From NCBI GenBank assembly GCA_037044955.1, contig JBAOHX010000014.1, positions 403,767 to 467,766 of the forward strand: a stretch of 64,000 nt of DNA, written 5' to 3'. The position numbers and the translations under genes are program-made. Position 1 is the stretch's first letter, and the number at the start of each line of letters is the position of its first letter. The notes below the pieces were generated by a model that had not been told where the DNA came from, did no database searches, and saw only the letters and a program-made list of their open reading frames with translations. Shown here one piece after another: positions 45,583 to 55,922 of the stretch. This DNA is from JAJXWB01 sp037044955. GTDB lineage: Bacteria > Pseudomonadota > Alphaproteobacteria > Rhizobiales > Beijerinckiaceae.

Positions 45583-46504
45583 TGTAGTAGTGATTGGAAG
45601 TTTAAATATGGATTTGGTCATCACGACGCAACGTGCTCCAGAGGCTGGAGAGACCTTATCAGGTATTGATTTCCATACTATTCCAGGTGGCAAGGGAGCC
45701 AATCAGGCTGTTGCGGCAGCAAAACTGGGTTGCACGGTGGCTATGGTTGGCAGGGTGGGGAGCGACGAATTTGGAAAAAAACTATTGGAAACACTATCCA
45801 ACTGTGGGGTGGATATTTCAAATATTTCAAGAGATACGGAAGCTTCCACGGGCGTCGCAATGATCATGGTCGAATCCGATGGACAAAATAGAATTTTGCT
45901 TGTCCCTGGCGCAAATGATAAAGTCACTTCACTTGAGATGGTCGTTGTTGAAAATTTAATCGCCAAAGCCAAACTATTGATCATGCAAATGGAGATCCCA
46001 TCCAGTTCGGTCCATCAAGCATTGGAACTGGCAAATTTTCATCACGTACCTGTCCTCCTAAACCTATCCCCTGCAGCCAGTTTGCCAGATGAAATGCTTC
46101 AAAAAGTTAAATATTTGGTTGTCAACGAAACCAAGTCATCTGCCCTGACAGGATTAAGTGTGGTGGATATTCAAACAGCAAAAACAGCAGCAGGTCTACT
46201 TCTTGAAAAAGGTACAAACACTGTGATTATTACGCTTGGTGACCTGGGCGCTGTCTATGCATCAAGTGAAGGTGTTTTTACAAGTCCCGCATATTTTGTA
46301 AAGTCTGTTGATACTACAGCCGCTGGCGATGCTTTTATTGGTGGATATGCATCTGCTGTTTTGGAAGGAAAACATGAACGGGAGTGCATCCAATATGCCA
46401 ATGCCGTGGGCGCTTTAACAACAACCAAACTTGGCGCACAAATTTCGTTACCGACAAAAGTTGAGTTGTTTGAATTTCTGGAAAACGCCCAAACTCGCCA
46501 GTAA
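45572..46504 (+). CDS. rbsK: Ribokinase
   Basis: The 310-residue protein is a PfkB-family kinase with the ribokinase motifs GSLNMDLV, IPGGKGANQAVAAAKLG and the catalytic DTTAAGDAFIGG. It phosphorylates ribose to ribose-5-phosphate. In this locus the ribose probably comes from nucleosides cleaved by the nucleoside hydrolase encoded at 49.8 kb. It is one of the few genes in the locus with an unbroken frame. Confidence 0.93.
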   Translation: MQADVVVIGSLNMDLVITTQRAPEAGETLSGIDFHTIPGGKGANQAVAAAKLGCTVAMVGRVGSDEFGKKLLETLSNCGVDISNISRDTEASTGVAMIMVESDGQNRILLVPGANDKVTSLEMVVVENLIAKAKLLIMQMEIPSSSVHQALELANFHHVPVLLNLSPAASLPDEMLQKVKYLVVNETKSSALTGLSVVDIQTAKTAAGLLLEKGTNTVIITLGDLGAVYASSEGVFTSPAYFVKSVDTTAAGDAFIGGYASAVLEGKHERECIQYANAVGALTTTKLGAQISLPTKVELFEFLENAQTRQ

Positions 46505-46610
46505 TTGATGCTGTTTTGAAAGGAGGTCGAACATAACGCAAAAACATAAATGGAAATGCAGGCTTCCACTTCCGTCCTGACAAGAGAGAAGGAAAACCTG
46601 CATACAACCT

Positions 46611-46629
46611 GTGCAGACAAAATCTGCAC
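46611..46629. promoter_or_regulatory. Perfect inverted repeat upstream of the ABC importer
   Basis: GTGCAGA, 5 bases, TCTGCAC lies 47 bp before the binding-protein start in a 172-bp intergenic region. It could be a LacI-family operator or a small hairpin in the leader. A second dyad (ATGCAGG ... CCTGCAT) overlaps the region just upstream. The binding-protein start has an AAGGAG site. Confidence 0.4.
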
Positions 46630-46676
46630 GGGGTCAGTGTAATGGAACATATATATCAAGTCAAGGAGAAGAATAA

Positions 46677-48041
46677 ATGCGTGATTTAATCAAGATGATT
46701 ACGATCTTTGTGCTTGCACTGAGCATGCTTTTGGCCGCATGCAGCCCCAAACCTCAGGCAACGCAATCCGCAGAAACGAGTGAACCAGAAGTGCCTACAG
46801 AAGCGGCCGTTCCCGAAGCCCCGACCATTTCGGCATCAACCGATGAGCCGATCACTTGCAACCTCGGTTAATTTTTGGAATTTTGGAACCCGGAGAATGT
46901 GATTGCTGCTTACCAAAAAGAACATCCAAACGTCACGATCAAGGCGGAAAAGATCGGTTTTGCGGATTTGTTCCAGCAAAACCAAATCCGGCTGAGGTGC
47001 CGGAGACGGCTCCCGCCGGATATCGTCAGTGTGGATGCACCTTTGGTTGCGTCCTATGGAGCACCGAGGTTGGCTGTATCCACTCAATAGTACATTCAGC
47101 TCAGAAGAAATAGATACGCATGGGTTCCGGGTGCAGTGGAAGCCGGCACCCAGAATGAACAATTTCGAGCCGCCCCCCAACACACGTCCACACAATTGCT
47201 TTTCTACAACAAGGATATGCTCGAAGCCGCAGGCATCACCCCACCTGGCGAAGATGAACGCTGGACCTGGGAACAGGCGGCAGCCAATGCTCAACAGCTG
47301 ACTGATGATGATGTCTATGGCTTCACCTGGGAACAAACCACTGCTGCCTATCAATTATTACCACTACCGCTTTCGCTGGGAGGCAATGCCATTGGTCCAG
47401 ATGGGTTTACCAGTGGACGGCGTTGTTAACTCCGAGGAATGGGTCAATGCATTTACTTTTTATGGAGATGCTTTCAACTCCTTGGGATATGCACCAAAGA
47501 GCGATACGCCAGCCAATGAGATGTTCAAGAATGGCAAGCTGGCAATGTTTGTCGGGGGTCTCGTGGAATAATCTTGTGTTCTCCTGGGGACCGCCGTGAA
47601 TTCTATGGGGGTGTATCACGTTTCCCCTACTTTGAAGAAGGTGAAACCGTCATCCCCCAACAGGTGGTTGGCACTTTGGTGTCAATGCAAACAGTGCCCA
47701 CCCGGAAGCAGCCGCGGAGTTCGTTCGTTGGTTGAGCGCGGGAGAAGGCGCCGACATTTGGTGGGGTGCAGACAGCTATGATATGCCTGCTCAAAAGAGC
47801 ATCATTGAATCATTCAGCACGTTGCCCGAATTCCAGACCCCGCCACTTTATTTCATGCAAGTGGCTGCCAGGGAAGCAACAGTCAATCCGGTACCGCGCC
47901 CGGTGACTCCTGGCTACCTGGAATATGAGCAGTTGTTGAACGCTGCATTTAATGATATTCGTAATGGTGCGGATCCCGAAACAAGCCCTCGACACAGCTG
48001 CACAACGAATTGCACAAGAAATGGCAAAATACCAAAAGTAA
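46677..48041 (+). pseudogene. Sugar/nucleoside ABC substrate-binding lipoprotein, multiply frameshifted
   Basis: The start is a clear lipoprotein (LALSMLLAACSPKP, lipobox LAAC) followed by a Glu/Pro/Thr linker. Pieces of a family 1 solute-binding protein then follow in alternating frames: FWNPENVIAAYQKEHPNVTI, TQNEQFRAAPQHTSTQLLFY, PPGEDERWTWEQAAANAQQL, NEMFKNGKLAMFVGG, EFVRWLSAGEGADIWWG and TAAQRIAQEMAKYQK. At least five lesions occur. Most fit one-base insertions, but those near 46,870 and 47,115 look like deletions or a true stop. The whole conserved length is present, so decay would have to be recent. Confidence 0.82.
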
Positions 48042-48047
48042 GTAAAT

Positions 48048-48083
48048 AAACAGGCAGGATACAACGAGTATCCTGCCTGTTTT
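48048..48083 (+). terminator. Terminator/attenuator after the binding-protein gene
   Basis: AAACAGGCAGGATAC, loop AACGA, GTATCCTGCCTGTTTT: a perfect 15-bp stem ending in a T run. It lies between the binding-protein and permease genes, where partial termination commonly raises binding-protein levels. Confidence 0.85.
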
Positions 48084-48100
48084 CCTTGGAGAATCATCCG

Positions 48101-48969
48101 ATGCTTGTAAAAAGGGAAAGATGGACACCCTACCTGTTCATATTGCCTGCACTTCTGATCCTTGGAGTATTTCGTTTTTCTTGGCGAATCGTCTATTGGT
48201 TTAAGTGAGAGCTTTTACTCCATTTCTTTTCTGCAGGGTGGTGCAAAGGTTTTTACTGGATTGGATAATTATAAAAGCCTACTAGGGGACCCGGTTTTTT
48301 ATCAAATCCGTACAAGTTTCTGTGCTGTTTTACTTAATCATCAACCCACTACAAATCCTTTTGTCACTTGGTTTGGCTTTTTTAGTGAATTAACGAGTTC
48401 GTGGGGTGGAATTTTTCAGGAGTATTTATCTAATTCCAGTGGCCATTTCCATCAATGTATCATCACTATTATGGAAACTAATTCTGGATGATAGCGGGAT
48501 GGCGAATGGGATCCTATCCCTGTTTGAAATAGGAAAACAACCATTTCTGGACTCCACCAGCCAGGCGTTGTGGTCCATTATTGGGATCGCCTCCTGGATC
48601 GGGGTGCCTTTCTGGATGTTATTCCTTCTGGCGGGTCTACAGGGCATCCCTGCCCAAATTTATGAAGCAGCCGAGATGGATGGCGCAAACGGAATGACAA
48701 AGTTATTTCGCGTCACCCTTCCTCTGATGCGAAATTCAATTGGCTTCGTACTGATCGCAGATACCATATCCAATTTTCTGCTGTTTGTTCCAGTCTATAT
48801 GTTAACCCAGGGTGGTCCGGAGCTTTCAACCAATCTGGTCATGTATGAAGCATATCGACGTGGAATGATCTATGGAGATTTCGGTACCTCGGCAGCAATG
48901 GTGATGATGCAATTATGCATCGTAATCTTTGTCGTATTAATCCAGTCCTACCTATTTCGAGAAAAATAA
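48101..48969 (+). pseudogene. ABC sugar permease (MalF/UgpA-like), frameshifted
   Basis: The first frame gives MLVKRERWTPYLFILPALLI, the second ESFYSISFLQGGAKVFTGLD and the third the C-terminal two-thirds, with the ATPase-contacting EAA loop (YEAAEMDGANGMTKLFRVTL) and several transmembrane helices. Parity fits two single-base insertions, near 48,165-48,185 and 48,320-48,410. It is the first permease of the importer. Confidence 0.85.
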
Positions 48970-48981
48970 GACAGGTTGATC

Positions 48982-49838
48982 ATGTCATATCAAAACAAAT
49001 CGTCCAGTCGGATTTATCCAGTCATCACCTACCTGGTGTTGTTTGGGGTATTTATCCTGGTAGTTTCACCTCTTCAATGGGCAATTGCTTCCTCTTTTTC
49101 TCAAAACGACCTGATATTCAGGAATGTCTTTCCGTTTTCGTGGAAGGCATTTGTCCCCAGTCAATTCACTATGGAAGCCTATCAGGCTCTCTTTACCCAA
49201 AGGGACTTTGGGCTGGTGTTACGTAATACATTTATTCTTTCTATTGGGACAGTACTGTTGAGTGGACTTATCAATCTTCTGGCAGGATTTGCTTTTGCAA
49301 CATTTGATTTTAATGGAAAGAATTTGCTTTTTGGATTGGTCTTGTTTACCTTTATGGTGCCTATTGAAGTAACCATCATCCCCCAATACCTTCAGATGAA
49401 AAACCTCGGATGGATCAATACGTGGCAGGGCTTGTTCATTCCTGGACTTGCCAATAGCATGGTGATCTTCCTTTTCCGCCAAATTCTTTTCAGAGATTCC
49501 AAAAGATCTGCTGGATGCAGCCAGAGTAGATGGCGCTTCCTGGCTGAAAATTCTCTTTTCGATTGTCGTTCCTATTTCCAAACCAGTCCTAATCGGTGCC
49601 GGCATGGTTCTTTTCATATCCACATGGAACTCATTTTTCTGGCCACTGGTAGTTGCTCCAAGCCCTGAATTTCGTGTAATTCAGGTGGCAATTTCATTAA
49701 ACTGTCGAACAACGTCAGACGATATGGAATGAATTGTTTGCAGGATCCTTGTTGGCGGCGATTGTCCCCATTTTAATTGTGCTCCCCTTGCAACAGTATT
49801 ATGTAAACAGCATTGCTTCCACAGGTATCAAAGAATGA
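48982..49838 (+). pseudogene. ABC sugar permease (MalG/UgpE-like), frameshifted
   Basis: The first ~170 residues are intact (TYLVLFGVFILVVSPLQWAI, TFMVPIEVTIIPQYLQMKNL). The frame is lost near 49,485, where removing one A restores EIPKDLLDAARVDGAS, the EAA-type loop, and again near 49,700. It ends QQYYVNSIASTGIKE with the stop overlapping the next start (ATGA). No ATPase gene is present; in many Anaerolineae-type sugar importers a shared MsmK-like ATPase is encoded elsewhere. Confidence 0.85.
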
Positions 49839-50759
49839 ACAACAATCAACCTCCAAAAAGAATTCCAGTCATACTTGATACGGATATTGGGACGGACATA
49901 GATGATACATGGGCATTGGCATTTCTCTTAAGATGCCCGGAGCTTGATATCAAACTAATTACGACTGCAACTGGAAACACTCACGAACGAGCCAGGATTG
50001 TTGCAAAGTTTCTTGAAGCTGCGGGAAGGACGGATATTCCCATTGGAATTGGGATCCCTCTGGAGGGCTCTCCCTGCTATCAGAGTGAATGGGTTAAGGG
50101 TTATGATTTTGAAAAATATCCAGGAAAAATCCTGGCTAACGGCATTCAGGCGATTATAGATTTGATTAATACATCATCCGAGGAAACTGTAGTATTGGGG
50201 ATCGCCCCTTTGCCCAATCTCGCGGCGGTCCTCATGCAGGACCCTTCAATTGTTAACAGATCTCGATTTATCGGAATGTTTGGGAGCATCCATAAAGGGT
50301 ATTTTGGCAGCGGTGATGTTGCCGCTGAATATAACGTCAAACTGTATCCATATTCATGTCGGGAAGTCTTCTCTTCACAATGGAATAAAACGATAACGCC
50401 CCTGGATACCTGCGGGATTGTTCAGTTAAAAAGGGGAGAAGTATCAGAGTATTCGGGGCAGTAACGATGTGTTAGTTCAAGCCATCATGGAAAACTATGA
50501 TTGCTGGACCAAATACAATAAAAATCCTTTGTATAATGGTTTCGATCCGCAAACGGAAAGTTCAATATTATATGACCTTGTACCGATTTATTTGGCTTTC
50601 TCAAGTTCATTTCTGAATGTAAGTGAACTTGGAATAACAGTTACTGATGATGGGTATACGATTATCAATGAACAAGGCGGCAAAATTCATTGTGCATTAA
50701 CCTGGCACGATTTACAGGCATTTGAGAATCTTGTTGTATCACGAATAACTGGCTGTTGA
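49835..50759 (+). CDS. Inosine/uridine-preferring nucleoside hydrolase, frameshifted
   Basis: The N-terminal motif DTDIGTDIDDTWAL is the calcium-binding signature of the family, and APLPNLAAVL and GSIHKGYFGSGDVAAEYN follow. The frame shifts once near 50,440-50,455 and continues SNDVLVQAIMENYDCWTKYN to the stop. Parity fits one inserted base. The enzyme cleaves ribonucleosides to base plus ribose, which links the upstream transporter to ribokinase. Confidence 0.88.
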
Positions 50760-50834
50760 AAAGCTCATTCAGTTTCCAGACTTCCTAAAATCAATCATGT
50801 TTGTATTCAAGTCTTGGGTTGAGTGCCCAGCGTG

Positions 50835-51321
50835 TTAATCCTTCAATAGCACTCTGATCCAGATACCGAATCCGTAACCCAAAGCCGGCACATAATCCCA
50901 TTCAAGTCCTTCCCACCAGGCAATTCCCTCATCACCGGGCAATACAAATTCCAATACAGTTCGCCGCACAAAGGGAAGCGGATATTCCTGCACGGCAAGG
51001 GATAAGCCTTGATGCAGAATATCCAAGCCCTCTGTAGCAGGCGTGTTCCATCGTTGAACCTGTTTCTGGAACTCCAACCTCGGTTCCGGGTCGGGCCAGA
51101 ACAATTGCAGTAGTCGTAGAGTCCAACCTGGTTGGATCGAGGACAGACATTGCCTTGTATGCCTCCTGCGGTCGCACATCGGGACGATCCGGGTCGGCGT
51201 ACACTTCGGCAAATAAGCGCTTCGTATCATCTTCACCCATCAAAGCCGAGTGATTGCCGACCTGTGTAAAGCCTTTTGCCAGTACAAATGTGCGCGTTGA
51301 CCCAATGGTTTGATCTGCCAT
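50835..51321 (-). CDS. Hypothetical protein downstream of the CpaF-like ATPase, frameshifted
   Basis: The first ~85 residues (STRTFVLAKGFTQVGNHSAL, KRLFAEVYADPDRP) and the last ~75 (LPFVRRTVLEFVLPGDEG, EWDYVPALGYGFGIWIRVLL) lie in different frames, breaking near 51,060-51,080. The product would be about 160 residues without signal or membrane segments. I do not recognise the family. Its ATG overlaps the cpaF stop by one base (TAATG), so it is in the same leftward operon. Confidence 0.6.
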
Positions 51322-52773
51322 TACAGCGCTCCCTTGAAGTTGGATTCAGGAATGTTCAAGTCATTGGCACGAAATCCCGGTCGCATGGGGCGATTGCCGG
51401 TCGGCACCAAGCCCTTGCCAGGCTTCAAACTTGAACAACGGGGAAAACGAAGGGCGCGCGGCGGTGCGTTCCACAATCGTGGAGACCTCCACGATCTCAC
51501 GCACGATCTGTCCATGCTGGGGATTGCGTTCGATATATACCGCTGCTGTCACGGCTTCCGCAAAGGACTGCGCGATCTGGATCTCGGACATGCGCGCTGC
51601 ATCCGGATGCGCCTGCACCACTTGCAAGAAGCGTGGCCAGACATGTTCGGCGCTGGTGGCATGGATGGTAAAAGCAGAATGTCCATGTCCGGTCGCTGCT
51701 GCACGGATCAATTCCCATGCTTCCGCGCCACGTGCTTCGCCGATCACCACACCATGCGGACGCGAACGCAACGCCGAACGGATCAGGTCATACATGGTGA
51801 CCGGCGGTGGACCACCACGAATTTCAGGACGGGTCACGGTGTAGATGATGTTGCCTGTGTCTGCTTTGCCATCGCCATTCCAGCCGTTCAAGATAATCTC
51901 GTTGCTGTCCTCCACAATAAACAAACGGATCGCACCACGCGGGTAGTAGTCCAGCATCTCCTGCAAGAATGCGCTGCCCCACAAAGGTCTTGCCCGAACC
52001 GGTTGTGCCGGCGATGACCAACGTGCCGCCATGCACCATGACGCTCAATAAATAATTTGCAGCTTCGGGCGTAAGGATGCCATTGCCACGTGGAAAATCT
52101 TTCGGATCGAATTTGGGACGCGGCACAGGCGGGAGTCTGTTCTGACACAGCAATGCCAGACTGCCTTGCGTCAGATCGGAGGCGGTGCGGTAATTGGAGA
52201 CGCGCAAGGTGATCGTATCGCCATAAGGTGAGGCAGGCGGCATGACATAATTGATACGCACACCCTTCCTCCGCACCGTTCCATCCACAAGCGGAACCAT
52301 GACCTGCAACATGGCATCCGCAATCGGGTAATCCGGTGTCGGCGCGCGTTGCCCGGCACGGTCGATCATGACTCGCAGTGCATCGCCAATCCCATCCGGT
52401 GCAGCTCCGGCATGTTCCCAGCCGTTTGCTGGTCGTGTACACATAGATATGTCCCAGGTTGATGGCGATGTCTTCGATGTCCGAGCGGGCGATGAGTTCC
52501 AGTAAAGGACCCATGCCGGAGAGTTCACCGATCAAACGCAGGATGTATTCCTTGGGCAGGGCAGACACCTGCATCCACCGCACGAACACTTATTTCTTCA
52601 AAGACCTGACGAGCCATCGCTTCGATCTCTGTGGAGGTCATGCTTTTTTGTAGAGACTCAATCGCCTTCTTTGCACGTCCTTCCTCAGCAAGAATATTCC
52701 ACCAGCGTTCCATCTCATCCGAGGAACGCGCTTCCGAGACAGGCTTCAGTGTTTTTCCAGTAATATCGAACAT
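51321..52773 (-). CDS. TadA/CpaF-type secretion ATPase, multiply frameshifted
   Basis: Pieces in successive frames cover a full type II/IV secretion ATPase: RLIGELSGMGPLLELIARSD, DIEDIAINLGHIYVY, then Walker A GTTGSGKT, SNEIILNGWN, the Asp-box/Walker B region RPHGVVIGEARGAEAWELIR and GHGHSAFTIHATSAEH. Four breaks (near 52,590, 52,460, 52,000 and 51,415) all have the parity of one-base insertions. CpaF powers Tad/Flp pilus assembly or related secretion. It is the third gene of a cpaB-cpaE-cpaF block, with no TadB/TadC following. Confidence 0.88.
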
Positions 52774-52804
52774 GGCTTAACCCTTCCCGAACCAGCCGCG
52801 CTTT

Positions 52805-54130
52805 TTAGTCTGGACTGGGAAGCAATCCAATCCGTGAAGCGCCTTCACGAACAGCAGGGACAAAATGCGAGGCAAAGCCCAATAATGAATCAGCGAACGG
52901 TCCGAGTTCCTCCAACTTCTCCTTCTTGTAGCGCCAGATCAGGATATCCTCGCGTCGATCCGAGTTCACAGCTTGGGCTGCCAGACGCGGGTCTACAATC
53001 GGGATGATGCCGTTGGGGATCAAGGCGAGTTCGATCTTGTCCTCACTCAAGGCTTGTTGCAACATCTTGTGCGCCGCCTTGAAACCATCGCCCACCACCT
53101 GGTTGTAGCAAAGCTTGACACGACTGCCGACGAATTCATGCGCGCTGCCCTTGCCAACCACACTTGCCAGAGAATTGATCATCCTCGCGATCCAGCGACG
53201 TGTTTCCGCGAGATCAGGGATCTCCGGCTTGATCACAATCGCAATGCCTTCGGCGGCTTTCAATGCCGCGCGATGCACGACATGCGCTGGGTTGATGCCG
53301 ACATCCATGATGACCACACCACCAGCGGCGACGCCGGCTTCATACAACCCTTGAATGACCTCTGCGACTTTACCTTCCTGTTGCAGGACTTCATCTCCAA
53401 GATCATCGGTGATGAGACCTGGTAGGACTCTCAAGGTCGGCAAATTTTCCAACGGCGTAAAGGCATTGAGATATGCTGCTCCCGATGCCACATCGCCCAT
53501 CACGCCTTTGTTGGCTTTGGCGATCTCACGCCGCAGCAAACCGATCATGGTCGTGTTCACCCGTTCCATGCGCATGTGATATTGCAACGCGCCGGCATTG
53601 CCATCTGCATCCACGAGATAAGTAGTGATGCCTGACAAGGCAAGCGCTACCGCAAGATTAACCGCTACAGTTGTCTTACCCGTTCCACCTTTCGGCGATG
53701 TGATCGCGATCTTCCTCACTGCCATGCCGGATTGAATGCGTGCCGACATATCACTGCCCAGCACTGCACGGCGGTATTGGTCATCTGCCGCGAGATTGCC
53801 GGCATCTGCACGGCGCATCTCTTCATACAATTTATTGATGTCCACATCCGAGGGTGGATAGGCAATCGAAGGCACGCCGACCCCATTCGCCCAGGACGCC
53901 ATGCCATCGCCGACGCCAGCGATCACAAAGATCAGCTTGCCACGTTCCGCCGCCTTGACCAAACTCTCCGGGGAGACCGACAACTCAGGCGAAACAACCA
54001 CCAAGGCACGGAAATCGAACAGGTCAATATGTTGCGGCGTGAATGCCGCGATCTGGGCGATAACCGAATGACCTTGTTCCGCGAGTTGCATATTCAAGCG
54101 GGAGGTCACGGTTCCCGCACCGAGTAACAA
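52805..54130 (-). CDS. CpaE/TadZ-like ParA-family ATPase
   Basis: The 441-residue protein has an N-terminal receiver-like domain (HIDLFDFRALVVVSPELS) without clear phospho-Asp chemistry. A MinD/ParA ATPase follows, with the deviant Walker A SPKGGTGKTTVAVNLAVALA and the switch DADGNAGALQYH. CpaE/TadZ proteins place the pilus or secretion machine at the cell pole. The N-terminus may extend a little upstream past a frame break. It lies 31 bp upstream of the cpaF-like gene. Confidence 0.85.
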   Translation of the reverse strand: MLLGAGTVTSRLNMQLAEQGHSVIAQIAAFTPQHIDLFDFRALVVVSPELSVSPESLVKAAERGKLIFVIAGVGDGMASWANGVGVPSIAYPPSDVDINKLYEEMRRADAGNLAADDQYRRAVLGSDMSARIQSGMAVRKIAITSPKGGTGKTTVAVNLAVALALSGITTYLVDADGNAGALQYHMRMERVNTTMIGLLRREIAKANKGVMGDVASGAAYLNAFTPLENLPTLRVLPGLITDDLGDEVLQQEGKVAEVIQGLYEAGVAAGGVVIMDVGINPAHVVHRAALKAAEGIAIVIKPEIPDLAETRRWIARMINSLASVVGKGSAHEFVGSRVKLCYNQVVGDGFKAAHKMLQQALSEDKIELALIPNGIIPIVDPRLAAQAVNSDRREDILIWRYKKEKLEELGPFADSLLGFASHFVPAVREGASRIGLLPSPD

Positions 54131-54164
54131 GAACCTGCATTACTGTCCTCCTCCCAAGACTTCC

Positions 54165-55073
54165 TCACGATCCTGACTTGAACAAGTCTTCGAAGTCCCA
54201 ATAGGTAAAGCCAGCAGACGGTGTTTCATCACCACGTGCCATGAGCGAGACCACCAAACGATCGCTCTGCTGCAAGGCAAGCGACAACACTTCGCGGCTC
54301 TCATTTGGGACGAGCAGGATCAACATCTTCTGCGTATCTTCAAGCGTGAAGGAGGAACCACTATCACTGTTCTCTGTAAAGTCAGTCTGTGCCGGCAAGC
54401 CTTGTACTGCGATCACGCGTACACCCATTGGGAACAAATCTTTGGCAAGCGGCGGGAACGTGCGGTTCATCGCATCCGCCTGTTCCAGTTCAAGCGGCGA
54501 GGGTTGGGCGGTCGGCTCAACATACCCAGGATCGATGACGATTTCCGGCATGGGAGTAGGCGTACTCATCTGCTGCGGGCGGGTGCTGATCACCACGGTG
54601 ACACCGATCAGGTCACCAGGCAAAAATGCTTCTGCATCAGGCGATACCAAATTCATCGCGTCCAATGGCAGAGGGAATAAACTATGTCCAGGGAATTGAG
54701 CAAGCACAGCCGACAGGCGTGTGCCTTCTGCTGCCGGCGCCACGATGGCATTGCGAAAGACCGGCTGTCCGCTTCCAATCGGTTGAGCGACAATGCCACC
54801 GACCACACCGGTCACTTCCTCACCGGGGATGTACAGGCTGGCGTTGTCATCCTGAAAGACGGTCTTGACTGCCAGGTCATTTGCCGTGATGACATCACCG
54901 ATGTTCAGGTCACGTGTCGCGGACAATACAGAAATCGTGGGCGGCTTCTGCGCCGCACCCAAAGCATTCAGGGCGATGAACGCCACCAGAAAAATTCCAA
55001 CCGACACGCCCAACACCACCAGGTTCACGCCGGTCGAGGCAATTCGTTTCAACATGTTTTTTCTTTTCTCCAT
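54165..55073 (-). CDS. Flp pilus assembly protein CpaB (SAF domain)
   Basis: The 302-residue protein has one N-terminal membrane helix (VNLVVLGVSVGIFLVAFIAL), an SAF domain (ATRDLNIGDVITANDLAVKT), a Thr/Pro-rich insert (MSTPTPMPEI) and a C-terminal RcpC/CpaB domain (MGVRVIAVQGLP, QKMLILLVPN). CpaB is the periplasmic part of Tad systems. An inner Met (residue 7) is an alternative start. The frame is intact. Confidence 0.85.
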   Translation of the reverse strand: MEKRKNMLKRIASTGVNLVVLGVSVGIFLVAFIALNALGAAQKPPTISVLSATRDLNIGDVITANDLAVKTVFQDDNASLYIPGEEVTGVVGGIVAQPIGSGQPVFRNAIVAPAAEGTRLSAVLAQFPGHSLFPLPLDAMNLVSPDAEAFLPGDLIGVTVVISTRPQQMSTPTPMPEIVIDPGYVEPTAQPSPLELEQADAMNRTFPPLAKDLFPMGVRVIAVQGLPAQTDFTENSDSGSSFTLEDTQKMLILLVPNESREVLSLALQQSDRLVVSLMARGDETPSAGFTYWDFEDLFKSGS

Positions 55074-55621
55074 TCGTTGTTTTTTTCAAATGCCTGCCGC
55101 AGGGCAGGAGTTTCTTCAATGATCTCTTCGAGTTGTTCGAGTGTTTGACGCATCAGTCCATACAGGGTCAGCATGACGAAATCTGTTTTGATGTGACTGG
55201 ACTTGAACATCTGCTGATGGGTCTCTGCAACGGATCGCACGACCTGCATGACATCCGCATCTGCCAGCGCTTCCGCCGACACACGCGGCATATCCGGAAA
55301 ACATTCCTGGATCAGATCCGCCACTTCCTGTGCAATGGATGAAGAGTCGGTTTGTGATCGGTCAATTCTGTTTCAGGTTGTGCGGGAGGATTGAGCAGGT
55401 CGGCAATGGATGTATCCGGATCGGCGCGTAATTGTTCAATGGCGCGCGGCAATCGTTTGAGACCGGCTTGAACGGCTTCCAGCAAACGGGTTTGTGCCTG
55501 CGGGGAAAGCGCTGCTACTGCATCAATATTGCGTTGGGCAATATGTTCGCGCAAACCCACTGGCAGGGATTCCAATATGACGTTGCCGGCGTTCGCGTTT
55601 GGATTGATACGTCTCGCTCAT
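55049..55621 (-). CDS. Hypothetical protein upstream of cpaB, frameshifted
   Basis: Two open pieces (AALSPQAQTRLLEAVQAGLK; SAEALADADVMQVVRSVAET) join if one base is removed near 55,355-55,365, and the likely ATG at 55,621 (MSETYQSK) needs one more correction. The product would be about 190 residues, mainly helical, cytoplasmic, acidic at the end. It is the first gene of the leftward operon and overlaps cpaB. I do not recognise the family. Upstream, 55,622-55,922 is non-coding and must hold the operon promoter; I see no convincing consensus boxes in it. Confidence 0.55.
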
Positions 55622-55922
55622 GGGTGCGAATATACAGTTTAGAAAGATGAGGTGGGTTAAGTGTGTCGCTAACCGTGTCGGTAAAGGGGAGACACTTGTG
55701 TTGACACAAAAAGCCTAATTAACACATAAGTACATTAAGTGATGGCATGGAACGCTATAATCCCCTGAAATTTCACAAGTTCGGCATTAATCACATACCC
55801 AAAGTCAAGAGGGTCACTCTTATTGAGAATGGCTATCCAGGCCGACATAGGACTGTCCAACCTGATATGCGCCTGTTTGGCTCATTAAAGATCCAGACAA
55901 TCTGCCTTAGGAATGTTTGGGT

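Noticed and set aside
55698..55730. TTGACA-N17-ACATAA as a plus-strand promoter
   Set aside because: No supportable gene follows on the plus strand and the -10 match is poor in an AT-rich region.
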